Shown: positions 54,491 through 63,104 of the stretch, in pieces
Numbering within the stretch: position 1 is the first letter of the stretch
Layout of the letters: each line of letters begins with the position of its first letter
NCBI RefSeq assembly: GCF_001428125.1
Contig: NZ_LMSM01000001.1
Location: 1,306 to 65,305, forward strand
Reading direction: 5' to 3'
DNA length: 64,000 bases
DNA from: Nocardioides sp. Soil774
GTDB taxonomy: Bacteria > Actinomycetota > Actinomycetes > Propionibacteriales > Nocardioidaceae
Notes under the pieces: generated by a model
The model's input: only the letters and a program-made list of their open reading frames with translations
Told to the model about the DNA's origin: nothing
Databases searched by the model: none
Program-made: the position numbers and the translations under genes

Positions 54491-55561
54491 TCACGCCGTG
54501 GCGGCGACCGGCCGCTGCCCGACGGTCGGGGTGGTGACCGTCCGCGGATCGCGCACGACGCTGCTCGGCGCACCCGTGGCGACCGCCGCGGTGGGCGTCG
54601 ACACCGGCGCCTTGTCACCGTCGAAGAAGCGCTTGACCGTCTCGATGAAGGACTTCACCTGCTTCAGGACGTTGATGAGCTTCATGATCGCCTTGTACGC
54701 CTTCATCACCGCCTGGAAGGCCTGGAAGACGGCCTGCACGACGCGCGCCCAGCCCACGCCGGGGATGCTCATCGTTGCCAGGGCCGAGGAGACGGTCTGC
54801 ACGGCCGACTTCACGCACTGCACGACCGCCAGCGCGGTCTGCCACGCGTCGCGGCAGATCTGCACGATGGTGCGGCCCATCTGCACCAGCTGCGCGGCCT
54901 GGGTGTCGAGGGAGCCGACCCACGTGCCGATCTGGGAGATCGCGGCGTCGGCGGCGCCGCCCTGCCAGGTCTTCGAGACGGTCTGACCGCCGCTCTGGAG
55001 GTTGTCCGCGACGCCCTTCATCGAGGTGCCCAGGCCGCCGAAGCACGAGCCCTGCGTCGACGCGCCGACGACGTCGCCGCCGATCTTCTCGGCGAGCTCG
55101 GAGCGGATGTCGAACCCGGTCAGCATCCGCACGAGGTCGCACACGGTGTCGTAGGGGAACCCGAAGCTGATCTGGGGCAGGCTGGTCTCGGTCGGCGCGG
55201 CTCGGCGGATCGTGGTGTCGGCGACGTCGAAGAAGCTGCTCGACCCGTCGCGACCGTCGGTGCCGTGCGCGTTGTGGCGGCGTACGACGCCGTCCTCGGT
55301 GAGCGTGAAGTCGCGGGCGGTGGCCCGCAGCGCCTCGGCGTGGTCGCGCATCCCGGCCCCGTTGTCCTCCAGCGACTGGTGCACCGACGGCAGCAGCGCG
55401 TGGTAGGCGCCCATCATCGTCTCGAGGATGGGACCGAAGTCGGTCTGCACCAGGCCGGTGCCGCCGTTGCGGGCGATGCCGGTGAGGTCGTCGCTCGCGC
55501 GCTGGACCTGAGCGGACCAGGCGTCGAGCTCGGAGAGGTCGACAGTCATCACGGCGTTCAT
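54491..55561 (-). CDS. WXG100-like (type VII secretion substrate-type) protein
   Basis: The 356-residue protein has a helical N-terminal module (VDLSELDAWSAQVQRASDDLTGIARNGG, 7-34) typical of ESX substrates. A second module contains the diagnostic WXG turn, TWQGGAADAAISQIGTWVGSLDTQAAQLVQMGR, with WQG at 199-201. The C-terminus has hydrophobic helices (AFQAFQAVMKAYKAIMKLINVL, about 278-300) and a Thr/Pro-rich tail. Four cysteines occur at 141, 173, 236 and 249. Relatives are exported by type VII systems and can be toxins or structural factors. GAGGAG lies before ATG 55561. No ESX machinery gene is present. Confidence 0.75.
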   Translation of the reverse strand: MNAVMTVDLSELDAWSAQVQRASDDLTGIARNGGTGLVQTDFGPILETMMGAYHALLPSVHQSLEDNGAGMRDHAEALRATARDFTLTEDGVVRRHNAHGTDGRDGSSSFFDVADTTIRRAAPTETSLPQISFGFPYDTVCDLVRMLTGFDIRSELAEKIGGDVVGASTQGSCFGGLGTSMKGVADNLQSGGQTVSKTWQGGAADAAISQIGTWVGSLDTQAAQLVQMGRTIVQICRDAWQTALAVVQCVKSAVQTVSSALATMSIPGVGWARVVQAVFQAFQAVMKAYKAIMKLINVLKQVKSFIETVKRFFDGDKAPVSTPTAAVATGAPSSVVRDPRTVTTPTVGQRPVAATA

Positions 55562-55712
55562 CGCGGCTCCTCGAGACGTGCCCTCGACGGGGGGAGGGCG
55601 TGCAGGCCTGCTTCCCCGAACCGGGCAGGGCGAAACCGGCGGCCCCGCATTCTTTGTCCACAGCCCGGGCGCCCACGTGTTTGGGCCCTCGCGGCGCGGG
55701 TATCGGCCAGGG

Positions 55713-56126
55713 GTGAGCGCACGCGCCGAGCGATCCCTGATGCAGGTCGAGCCGACCAGGCTGGTCGAGCTCGCCGAGGAGTCCGAGAGCATCCTCGCGA
55801 TGATGGCCGACGACTGGAACGCCGCGCTCCCCGCGCTGTCCGCGGCCTGTGACGACCTCGGCGACGCGGCCGGCGTGCTCGAGCTGTCCACGGCGTACGC
55901 CGACTCCCTGTCCGACGCCGGCGCGGTCGTCGCCGCGCTCGCGGAGACGCTCGCGGCCGGCGTCACCGGGTTGGTCGACGCCGCCCAGGACGCCTTGCGC
56001 GCCGACGACGCGGTCGCGGCCGAGCTCGACCACGCCGCCCACCAGGTCTCCCACCAGGTCTCCCAGCAGGTCTCCCGGCAGCACCCGGGCCACGGAGCGG
56101 GTGGCCCGGGCGAGGGGGGTCGCTGA
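55713..56126 (+). CDS. EspC-like type VII secretion-associated protein
   Basis: The 137-residue protein resembles the ESX_EspC family: MQVEPTRLVELAEESESILAMMADDWNAALPALSAACDDLGDAAGVLEL then an Ala-rich helix with SDAGAVVAALAETLAAGVTGLVDAAQDALRADDAVAAEL. GTG 55713 is preferred because TATCGG lies six bases upstream as in other leaderless genes here; ATG 55740 (MQVEP) is the alternative and starts like typical family members. It is divergent from the WXG gene and one base from the next gene. Confidence 0.7.
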   Translation: MSARAERSLMQVEPTRLVELAEESESILAMMADDWNAALPALSAACDDLGDAAGVLELSTAYADSLSDAGAVVAALAETLAAGVTGLVDAAQDALRADDAVAAELDHAAHQVSHQVSQQVSRQHPGHGAGGPGEGGR

Positions 56127-56127
56127 C

Positions 56128-57372
56128 GTGCCCGCCAACCCGTGGGAGCTGCGCACCGACGTGCGCCCGCTCGACACCGCCGCCCAGGCCTGGCGGGAGG
56201 TCGCGGAGGTGATGACGCGCCGGGGCGACGAGATCGTCGAGGTGGCGCGCCGGACGACCGAGGGCTGGCAGGCCGCCGCCGCCGACAGCTATGAGCAGCA
56301 CCGCCGCCAGGTGCTCGCACACCTCGACCTCTTCACCACGCTCGCCGCGCAGGTCGCCTCCTCCCTGCAGGCGATCGGCGCGGTCGTCACCGCGGCCCAG
56401 AAGGAGCTCGACCAGTCCTGGGCGACGGTCGCGATGGTGCCCCACGAGGCCGTGGGCGAGTCGCGCCACCTCGTCTTCCACCCCGCCGAGGACCAGCACC
56501 GCGGCGCCGTGGCTCGCGCGCAGCAGGAGGCCGAGGAGGTCCGGGGCCGGCTGCGGACGGCCCTCGACCTCGAGGGCGAGCGGTTGCGGGCGACCCGCAC
56601 CGAGCTCGACGGCGTACGCCAGCAGCTCCTGGTGCTGTCCGGCGGCAGGTTCCCCGGCGCCTGGTCCTCGGGGGACGGCGCCGACGGCGGCCTCGTCGGG
56701 CCCTCCTCCTCGAGCTCGTCCTCGTCGTCGACGTCGGTCCGGGGCTCCGCCCAGGCGGGCGTCGGGGCGCTGCCGCCGATGGCGCCGGTCTCCGCTGTCC
56801 CGGTGGCGGTGCCCGACATCGCGGGCATCTCCTCCACCGGCCTCGCGGCGGGTGCCGCGGCCGCCCTCGGGCGTCGCGCCGCGGCCAAGCGGTCCGCACC
56901 CGCCGTGCCACCACCGGTCGGCGGCATGGGCGCCGGGGCGATGGGCGCGCGCGCCGGGTCGATGTCGCGCGGGAGCACCGGCGGCCGCGCAGGCGTGCGG
57001 CGGATGCCCGCCTCCGTGCAGGAGGGCCCCGGTGCACGTCGTGCGCGCAGCGCGGGCGGCGGTGTCGAGGACGAGGACGCGCGCAGGCAGACCGAGAGGG
57101 ACGCCAAGCGGGCGCTGCTGGAGGAGAAGCGCGCCGAGCGGGCCGCGCGCCGGGCCCGGCGAGCGGCCGGGCACAGCGAGGAACGCGACGAGCCGACGCC
57201 GTCCGACGAGCCCACCCCGGACCACGCCGACGACGAGGCCGACGAGCGCCCGGCCGCCCTCACGGTCGTCCACTACGAGCCTGGCGACGAGCCGCGCACG
57301 CTCCGGCCGGAGGCAGACGGCGACGCCCCCGACGCCGACCGGGAGGCCGACGGCGGGGGCGCGGGGCGCTGA
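56128..57372 (+). CDS. WXG-like protein with long proline/serine and Arg/Glu-rich C-terminal extension
   Basis: The 414-residue protein begins with a helical module (TAAQAWREVAEVMTRRGDEIVEVARRTTEGWQAAAADSYEQHRRQVLAHLDLF, 18-69) that has a WQA turn at 47-49 in place of WXG. A coiled-coil region (about 125-170) follows, then a poly-serine run (193-201), Pro/Ala/Gly-rich low-complexity sequence and a highly charged, acidic tail. GTG 56128 is one base after the preceding stop, with a GAGGGGGG Shine-Dalgarno. It forms an operon with the EspC-like gene. Low-complexity tails of this kind are seen on T7SS-associated proteins; function unknown. Confidence 0.7.
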   Translation: MPANPWELRTDVRPLDTAAQAWREVAEVMTRRGDEIVEVARRTTEGWQAAAADSYEQHRRQVLAHLDLFTTLAAQVASSLQAIGAVVTAAQKELDQSWATVAMVPHEAVGESRHLVFHPAEDQHRGAVARAQQEAEEVRGRLRTALDLEGERLRATRTELDGVRQQLLVLSGGRFPGAWSSGDGADGGLVGPSSSSSSSSSTSVRGSAQAGVGALPPMAPVSAVPVAVPDIAGISSTGLAAGAAAALGRRAAAKRSAPAVPPPVGGMGAGAMGARAGSMSRGSTGGRAGVRRMPASVQEGPGARRARSAGGGVEDEDARRQTERDAKRALLEEKRAERAARRARRAAGHSEERDEPTPSDEPTPDHADDEADERPAALTVVHYEPGDEPRTLRPEADGDAPDADREADGGGAGR

Positions 57373-57385
57373 CTGCTGGGCGGGG

Positions 57386-58864
57386 TCACGCCGCTTCGGC
57401 GACCACCTCGGCCTCGGGGTCGAGGGCCGACGTGGCCGGCTCGGTCCGCCGCGCGCGCAGCACCGTCGCGACGACCACGAGGGCCAGGGCCGCGAAGCCC
57501 GAGGACGTGAGGAAGGCTGCCTGGAGCCCGGGCACGAACTCACCCGGCACCGCGCCGGCGGCGTACACCGAGACGATCACGGCGACGCCCACCGCACTGC
57601 CGAGCTGCTGCGTGGTCTGCAGCAGGCCCGAGGCCGAGCCGGCGTGCTCGTGCTCGACGCCGGACAGCACCGTGACGGTGATGGGCATGAACACCAGGCC
57701 GGTCGCCAGGCCGGCGATCAGCATCGGGCCGAACACCGCACCGAGGTAGGTGTCGCCGACGCCCACGCCGCTGAGCCACGCGTAGCCGACCGCGAGGGCA
57801 GCGGTGCCGGTCATCAGCATCGCGCGCGGGCCGACCCGGGCGATCAGCCACGGGGTGAGCCGGGACATCGCGAAGATGCCGAGGCTGAAGGGCAGGAAGG
57901 CGAAGCCCGAGGCGAGCGGCCCGAAGCCGAGCACCGTCTGGACGTACTGGACGACCAGGAAGAACATCGACAGGTTCGCGCCGATGACCAGTGCCATGGC
58001 CGCGAGGGCGCCGATCCGGCGTCGGTCGCGGACCAGGTGGGGCTGCACCATGGGGTGCGGGTGCCGGGACTCGGTGCGGGCGAGCAGCGCGAGCAGCGCC
58101 GCTCCGACGACGAAGCCACCGACGGTGCGTGCCGATCCCCAGCCGTGCTCGGGCGCTCCGATGAGGGCCCAGACGATCGAGACGGCACCGACCGTGGCGC
58201 TCGCGGCGCCGACGAGGTCGAAGCGTCCGGGGCGGCGCGGGGTCTCGTCGACGAAGCGACCGACGAGCAGCAGCACGGCCAGGCCGAGCGGCACGTTGAT
58301 GAAGAGCGTCCAGCGCCACGAGCCGACGTCGGTGAGCAGGCCGCCGAGGATCAGCCCGATCGAGGCGCCCCCCGAGGAGACCGCTCCGAAGAGGGCGAAG
58401 GCGCGGTTGCGGGCCGCCTCGTCGGGGGCACTGGTGGTGAGCAGCGCGAGCACGCTGGGCGCGGCGAGCGCGGCGCCGACGCCCTGGAGGGCACGGGTCG
58501 CGACGAGCTGGCCCGGGGTCTGCGCGAGACCGCCGAGCGCGGAGGCGACGGTGAAGACGGCCAGGCCGACCGCGAAGGCGCGGCGCCGGCCGAAGACGTC
58601 GCCCAGGCGGCCCCCGAGGAGCAGCAGGCCGCCGAAGGCGAGGGTGTAGGCGTTGAGCACCCACGACAGCGAGGCCGGCCCGAAGGTCAGGTCGGCGTCG
58701 ATGCGGGGGAGCGCCACGTTCACGACGGTCGCGTCGAGCACGATCATGAGCTGGGCGACGAGGACGATGGCGATGCCGGCGGCTGCGCGGCCGGCCTGCG
58801 GGGGGAGCTCGACGGGGAGCTCGCGGCGTGGTCCCTGCGTGCGCGGGGAGGTGGTGGATGACAT
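57386..58864 (-). CDS. MFS transporter, DHA2 drug-efflux type, paired with TetR
   Basis: The 492-residue protein has about 14 spans and the DHA2 motifs: AQLMIVLDATVVNVALPRIDADL (motif D1), LLGGRLGDVFGRRRAFAVG (motif A) and GAVSSGGASIGLILGGLLTDV (motif C). It is read away from a TetR gene. The promoter TTGCTA-N17-TATTGT (58937-58965, read leftward) has a perfect CGGAG-N5-CTCCG palindrome filling the spacer, so TetR should repress it directly. The inducer is presumably a pump substrate. ATG 58864 is used; an upstream in-frame start at 58888 is possible. Confidence 0.92.
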   Translation of the reverse strand: MSSTTSPRTQGPRRELPVELPPQAGRAAAGIAIVLVAQLMIVLDATVVNVALPRIDADLTFGPASLSWVLNAYTLAFGGLLLLGGRLGDVFGRRRAFAVGLAVFTVASALGGLAQTPGQLVATRALQGVGAALAAPSVLALLTTSAPDEAARNRAFALFGAVSSGGASIGLILGGLLTDVGSWRWTLFINVPLGLAVLLLVGRFVDETPRRPGRFDLVGAASATVGAVSIVWALIGAPEHGWGSARTVGGFVVGAALLALLARTESRHPHPMVQPHLVRDRRRIGALAAMALVIGANLSMFFLVVQYVQTVLGFGPLASGFAFLPFSLGIFAMSRLTPWLIARVGPRAMLMTGTAALAVGYAWLSGVGVGDTYLGAVFGPMLIAGLATGLVFMPITVTVLSGVEHEHAGSASGLLQTTQQLGSAVGVAVIVSVYAAGAVPGEFVPGLQAAFLTSSGFAALALVVVATVLRARRTEPATSALDPEAEVVAEAA

Positions 58865-58910
58865 GGGGTGCGGTCCTGTTCTGGCCACGGGAGCCGAGGT
58901 ACAGTAGATC

Positions 58911-58925
58911 CGGAGGGTGACTCCG
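58911..58925. promoter_or_regulatory. TetR operator O1
   Basis: CGGAG-GGTGA-CTCCG at 58911-58925. It has the same half-sites as O2, centred 32 bases (three helical turns) away. It lies between the MFS -10 box and its start codon, where bound repressor would block elongation. Confidence 0.75.
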
Positions 58926-58936
58926 CTTCCTCCACG

Positions 58937-58965
58937 ACAATACGGAGACAGTCTCCGTTTAGCAA
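58937..58965 (-). promoter_or_regulatory. MFS promoter with TetR operator O2 in its spacer
   Basis: On the minus strand, TTGCTA (58960-58965) and TATTGT (58937-58942) are spaced by 17 bases. The spacer contains CGGAG-ACAGT-CTCCG (58943-58957), a perfect palindrome. Binding here would exclude RNA polymerase. The same site lies 26 bases before the tetR start codon, which suggests autorepression. Confidence 0.8.
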
Positions 58966-58983
58966 GCCCGAGGTGAGAATTCC

Positions 58984-59532
58984 TTGCGTGCCGACGCCCA
59001 GCGCAACTACGACCGCATCGTCGAGGTCGCTCGACAGGTCTTCCGCGAGCAGGGCTACGACGCCTCCCTCGACCTCATCGCCAAGCAGGCCGGCGTCGGC
59101 CCCGGCACGCTCTACCGGCACTTCCCGACCCGCGACGACCTCATCGACGCAGTGATGCAGGCGTGGGTCGACCACGTCGAGGAGACCGCCGACAAGGCGC
59201 TGGCGTACGAGGGCGGTCCGCGCGACCTCCTCCTCCACTGGTTCGAGGAGTACGTCCGGCTCATCAGCGTGCACAAGGGCGGTCCCGCGAAGATCACCGG
59301 CGCGATGGGCGACGAGGCCTCACCGATCCGCACCAAGTGCGTGGTCCTCCAGGCAGCGAACGGGCGGGTCCTCGACCGGCTGCGCGCCGGTGACGCCCTG
59401 CGTGACGACGTCTCGTCCCTCCAGGTCGCACGCCTCGTCGGCGGGGTCGCCACCGTCGCCGACCAGTCCGACCTCGAGCCCGCGGCGGTGCGCCCAATGC
59501 TCGAGGTCCTCACCGACGGACTGCTGAAGTGA
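58984..59532 (+). CDS. TetR/AcrR family repressor of the adjacent MFS pump
   Basis: The 182-residue regulator has the TetR HTH at its N-terminus (NYDRIVEVARQVFREQGYDASLDLIAKQAGVGPGTLYRHFPTRDDLIDAVM, 8-58), with the recognition helix GVGPGTLYRHF, and a helical C-terminal ligand domain. It starts at TTG 58984 after AGGTGAGAATTCC. Divergent placement and the paired operators at 58911-58957 indicate that it represses itself and the pump until a ligand binds. The C-terminal domain gives no hint of the ligand. Confidence 0.88.
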   Translation: MRADAQRNYDRIVEVARQVFREQGYDASLDLIAKQAGVGPGTLYRHFPTRDDLIDAVMQAWVDHVEETADKALAYEGGPRDLLLHWFEEYVRLISVHKGGPAKITGAMGDEASPIRTKCVVLQAANGRVLDRLRAGDALRDDVSSLQVARLVGGVATVADQSDLEPAAVRPMLEVLTDGLLK

Positions 59533-59561
59533 CCACGTCGCGGCGCCGGTAGATTGATGCC

Positions 59562-61886
59562 GTGCCCGACACGAGCGCCCCGCAGTCATCCCCGTCCTCG
59601 CTGACCACCTCCGGCGCGACCGGCACCCTCGACACGGTGGCGCTCGCCTCCGCCGAGGCCGATCGCGAGCAGCCCTGGGCAGAGCTGGGCCTCAAGGCCG
59701 ACGAATATGCCCGGATCCGCGAGATCCTGGGCCGTCGCCCGACGAGCTCGGAGCTGGCGATGTACTCGGTCATGTGGAGCGAGCACTGCTCCTACAAGTC
59801 GACCAAGGTGCACCTCAAGCAGTTCGGCGAGATCCCGCAGGAGACGCCCGTAGGCAAGATGCTCGCCGGCATAGGTGAGAACGCCGGCGTCCTCGACATC
59901 GGCCAGGGCTACGCCGTGACCTTCAAGGTCGAGAGCCACAACCACCCGTCGTTCGTCGAGCCCTACCAGGGCGCCGCGACGGGCGTGGGCGGCATCGTCC
60001 GCGACATCCTCGCGATGGGTGCGCGCCCGGTCGCGGTGATGGACCCGCTGCGCTTCGGCCCCCTGGACGCCCCCGACACCGCGCGGGTGCTGCCCGGGAT
60101 CGTGGCGGGCGTCGGCGGCTACGGCAACTGCCTCGGCCTGCCCAACATCGGAGGCGAGGCGGTCTTCGACGAGACCTACACCGGGAACCCCCTCGTCAAC
60201 GCGCTCTGCGTGGGCGTGCTCCGCCACGAGGACCTCCACCTCGCCAACGCGTCCGGCACCGGCAACCAGGTGGTGCTCTACGGCGCCCGCACCGGCGGCG
60301 ACGGCATCGGCGGCGTCTCGGTGCTGGCCAGCGAGACCTTCGACGAGGGCGGCCCGGCCAAGCGCCCGAGCGTCCAGGTCGGCGACCCCTTCATGGAGAA
60401 GCTGCTCATCGAGTGCACCCTCGAGCTCTTCGCCGCCGGCGTCATCGCCGGCATCCAGGACCTCGGCGGCGCGGGGCTCTCCTGCGCCACCTCCGAGCTC
60501 GCGTCCGCCGGCGACGGCGGCATGCACGTCGAGCTCGACCGCGTCCCGCTGCGCGACTCCACGCTCGCTCCCGAGGAGATCCTCATGAGCGAGTCGCAGG
60601 AGCGGATGATGGCGGTCGTCGAGCCCGGCCACGTCGAGGCCTTCATGGCGATCTGCGAGAAGTGGGACGTCGAGGCCGTGGTCGTCGGCGAGGTCACCGA
60701 CACCGGTCGGCTGCACATCGACTGGCACGGCGAGCGCGTCGTCGACGTACCCCCGCGGTCGGTGGCGCACGACGGCCCGACCTACCAGCGGCCCTTCGCC
60801 CGCCCCGACTGGCAGGACGCCCTGCAGGCCGACGGGGCGGAGGCGCTCGCGCGTCCCTCGACCGGCGACGAGCTGCGCGACACCCTGCTCCGCCTGGTCG
60901 CCTCGCCCAACCTCTGCGACAAGTCGTGGATCACCGACCAGTACGACCGCTACGTCCAGGGCAACACCGTCCTGGCCCAGCCGTCAGACTCCGGCATGGT
61001 GCGCGTCGACGCCGACACCAACCTCGGGGTCTCGGTCTCCACCGACTGCAACGGCCGCTTCGCCAAGCTCGACCCCTACACCGGGGCCCAGCTCGCGCTG
61101 GCCGAGTCGTTCCGCAACGTCGCCACCGGCGGCGCGCGGCCGCTGGCCGTCTCCGACTGCCTCAACTTCGGTTCGCCCGAGGACCCGGACGTGATGTGGC
61201 AGTTCGCCGAGGCCTGCCGCGGCCTCAAGGACGCCTGCCTCGAGCTCGGCATCCCGGTCACCGGCGGCAACGTCAGCCTCTACAACCAGACCGGCGAGAC
61301 CGCGATCCTGCCCACCCCGGTCGTCGCCGTGCTCGGCGTGATCGAGGACGTCACGCGTCGTACGCCGACCGGCTTCGCCGCCGAGGGCGAGCAGGTCGTG
61401 CTGCTCGGCGAGACGCGCGAGGAGCTCTCCGGCTCCGAGTGGGCGCACGTGGTGCACGGGCACCTCGGCGGCCTCCCGCCGCGGCTCGACCTCGCCGCCG
61501 AGCAGGCGCTCGCGTCGCTGCTGCAGGAGGCGTCGCGCGACGGTGTCGTCACCAGCGCGCACGACCTGTCCGACGGCGGCCTCGCCCAGGCCCTCGCCGA
61601 GTCGACGTTCACCAACGACATCGGCGTCACCGTCTCGCTCGGGGAGGTCGCAGGCGGCGACCCCTTCCTCGCGCTCTTCGCCGAGTCCACCGCCCGCGCG
61701 CTGGTCACGGTCACCGACGAGCAGGCCGACGCTCTGTGCGCACTGGCCGAGCGCCACGGCGTGCCGCTCACGGCCCTCGGGCACACCGGCGGCGGCACGA
61801 TCTCGGTCGAGGGCGCCTTCGAGGTGCCCGTCGCCGACGCCAAGGCCGCGTGGCGCGCGACGATGCCGGCGGTGCTCGGCGCCTGA
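59562..61886 (+). CDS. purL: Phosphoribosylformylglycinamidine synthase subunit PurL
   Basis: The 774-residue small-type PurL is the synthetase subunit of FGAM synthase. It has the N-terminal linker and catalytic His region ([19 protein letters not shown] near 68-86), the metal- and ATP-binding segments [29 protein letters not shown] and [21 protein letters not shown] repeats of the AIRS fold in both halves. TAGATT (59550-59555) six bases before GTG 59562 gives its own leaderless promoter, needed since purSQ is 7.5 kb upstream with other genes between. Confidence 0.96.
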   Translation: MPDTSAPQSSPSSLTTSGATGTLDTVALASAEADREQPWAELGLKADEYARIREILGRRPTSSELAMYSVMWSEHCSYKSTKVHLKQFGEIPQETPVGKMLAGIGENAGVLDIGQGYAVTFKVESHNHPSFVEPYQGAATGVGGIVRDILAMGARPVAVMDPLRFGPLDAPDTARVLPGIVAGVGGYGNCLGLPNIGGEAVFDETYTGNPLVNALCVGVLRHEDLHLANASGTGNQVVLYGARTGGDGIGGVSVLASETFDEGGPAKRPSVQVGDPFMEKLLIECTLELFAAGVIAGIQDLGGAGLSCATSELASAGDGGMHVELDRVPLRDSTLAPEEILMSESQERMMAVVEPGHVEAFMAICEKWDVEAVVVGEVTDTGRLHIDWHGERVVDVPPRSVAHDGPTYQRPFARPDWQDALQADGAEALARPSTGDELRDTLLRLVASPNLCDKSWITDQYDRYVQGNTVLAQPSDSGMVRVDADTNLGVSVSTDCNGRFAKLDPYTGAQLALAESFRNVATGGARPLAVSDCLNFGSPEDPDVMWQFAEACRGLKDACLELGIPVTGGNVSLYNQTGETAILPTPVVAVLGVIEDVTRRTPTGFAAEGEQVVLLGETREELSGSEWAHVVHGHLGGLPPRLDLAAEQALASLLQEASRDGVVTSAHDLSDGGLAQALAESTFTNDIGVTVSLGEVAGGDPFLALFAESTARALVTVTDEQADALCALAERHGVPLTALGHTGGGTISVEGAFEVPVADAKAAWRATMPAVLGA

Positions 61887-61925
61887 GCGCCGGACCCCGA
61901 TGGGCCCGCGCCTAGGCTGACCGCC

Positions 61926-62750
61926 ATGCCGCACCCGCTGCTCGACCGCCGAGCCCTGCTGGTGGGGCTCGGCGCGGCCACGCTCGCGGGGTGCGCCGCC
62001 GAGACCAGCCCGATCCGCGAGGAGCAGCGCGTGACGCCCGACCGCATCACCTACGGCGACGACCCGAGCCAGTGGGTCGAGGTGCGCGAGCCCGACGGCG
62101 CGAGCCGCGGCCTTGTCGCGATCATCCACGGCGGCTTCTGGCGCGCGCAGTACGACGCCTCGCTCGGCACGCCGCTGGCCGAGGACCTCACCGCTCGGGG
62201 GTGGACCACCGTCAACCTGGAGTACCGCCGGGTCGGCAACGGCGGCGGCTTCCCCGAGACCTTCGACGACGTGCACCGCGGCCTTGGCGCGATGGCCGGC
62301 ACCACCACCGGCCCCGTCGTCACGCTCGGCCACTCCGCCGGCGGCCACCTCGCCGCGTGGGCGGCCTCCCGCGGGCGCTCCGACTGGCCCGGCGGGCTCG
62401 AGGTGACGCACGTGGTCTCCCAGGCCGGTGTCCTCGACCTCACGACCGCGGCCGAGCAGGGCCTCGGCGGCGGGGCGGTGCAGGCCTTCATGGGTGCCGG
62501 CCCCGACGACGCGTCGTACGCCGTCGCTGACCCGCAGCGCAACATCCCGCTCGACGTGCCGCTGTGGGCGGTGCACGCCCGTGACGACGACACGGTGCCG
62601 TTCGAGCAGTCCGCGCACTACGTCGAGACGGCGACCGCGGCGGGCGCCGATGCCACCCTGGTGGAGGTCACCGGCGGGCACTTCGGTGTCATCGACACCA
62701 CCAGCGACGCGTGGACTGCGATCGTCCGGGTGCTCGACGGCATCGCCTGA
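61926..62750 (+). CDS. Secreted lipoprotein alpha/beta-hydrolase (kynurenine formamidase/BD-FAE-like)
   Basis: The 274-residue protein starts with a Tat-like, lipoprotein-type signal (RRALLVGLGAATLAGC, lipobox LAGC with C23), so it should be attached outside the membrane. The hydrolase domain has the oxyanion HGGFWRAQYD near 68-77, the nucleophile elbow GHSAGGHLAAW (S137), an acid in HARDDDTVPF near 217 and the general-base His in VTGGHFGVID near 246. Alkyl or aryl esters or formamides are candidate substrates. TAGGCT (61913-61918) seven bases before ATG 61926 gives a leaderless start. Confidence 0.85.
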   Translation: MPHPLLDRRALLVGLGAATLAGCAAETSPIREEQRVTPDRITYGDDPSQWVEVREPDGASRGLVAIIHGGFWRAQYDASLGTPLAEDLTARGWTTVNLEYRRVGNGGGFPETFDDVHRGLGAMAGTTTGPVVTLGHSAGGHLAAWAASRGRSDWPGGLEVTHVVSQAGVLDLTTAAEQGLGGGAVQAFMGAGPDDASYAVADPQRNIPLDVPLWAVHARDDDTVPFEQSAHYVETATAAGADATLVEVTGGHFGVIDTTSDAWTAIVRVLDGIA

Positions 62751-62774
62751 CGGCTGCGGCGATAGCCTCGTGAC

Positions 62775-63104
62775 GTGCCCGCGAGACTCAAGGTCCTGAC
62801 CCCTGCGCAGCTGGCGACGGCCGACACCAAGGCCCTCGTCAAGCACTACCTGGCCGTCCTCGAGGTGCGCGCCCCCGGCCGCTCGGTGGAGGTGCGCGTC
62901 CCGCCGTTCGCCGCGGTGCAGGTGATCGAGGGCGTGCGGCACACGCGCGGCACCCCGCCGGCCGTCATCGAGACCGACGCCGAGACGTGGCTCGCGCTCG
63001 CCACCGGACGTACGACGTGGCACCAGGCCGTCGACGACGGTGCGGTCCGCGCGAGTGGCGAGCGCACCGACCTGTCGGCCTACCTCCCGCTGGCGACGTC
63101 GTGA
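62775..63104 (+). CDS. Sterol carrier-family protein (bacterial SCP-like)
   Basis: The 109-residue protein resembles the actinobacterial SCP_3 group: LATADTKALVKHYLAVLEVRAPGRSVEVRVPPFAAVQVIEG, then TPPAVIETDAETWLALATGRTTWHQAVDDGAVRASGERTDLSAYLPL, which contains the SCP2-type hydrophobic pocket strands. It may bind lipids. GTG 62775 has TAGCCT (62763-62768) six bases upstream. Its stop overlaps the next gene's GTG (GTGA), so the two are co-translated. Confidence 0.8.
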   Translation: MPARLKVLTPAQLATADTKALVKHYLAVLEVRAPGRSVEVRVPPFAAVQVIEGVRHTRGTPPAVIETDAETWLALATGRTTWHQAVDDGAVRASGERTDLSAYLPLATS

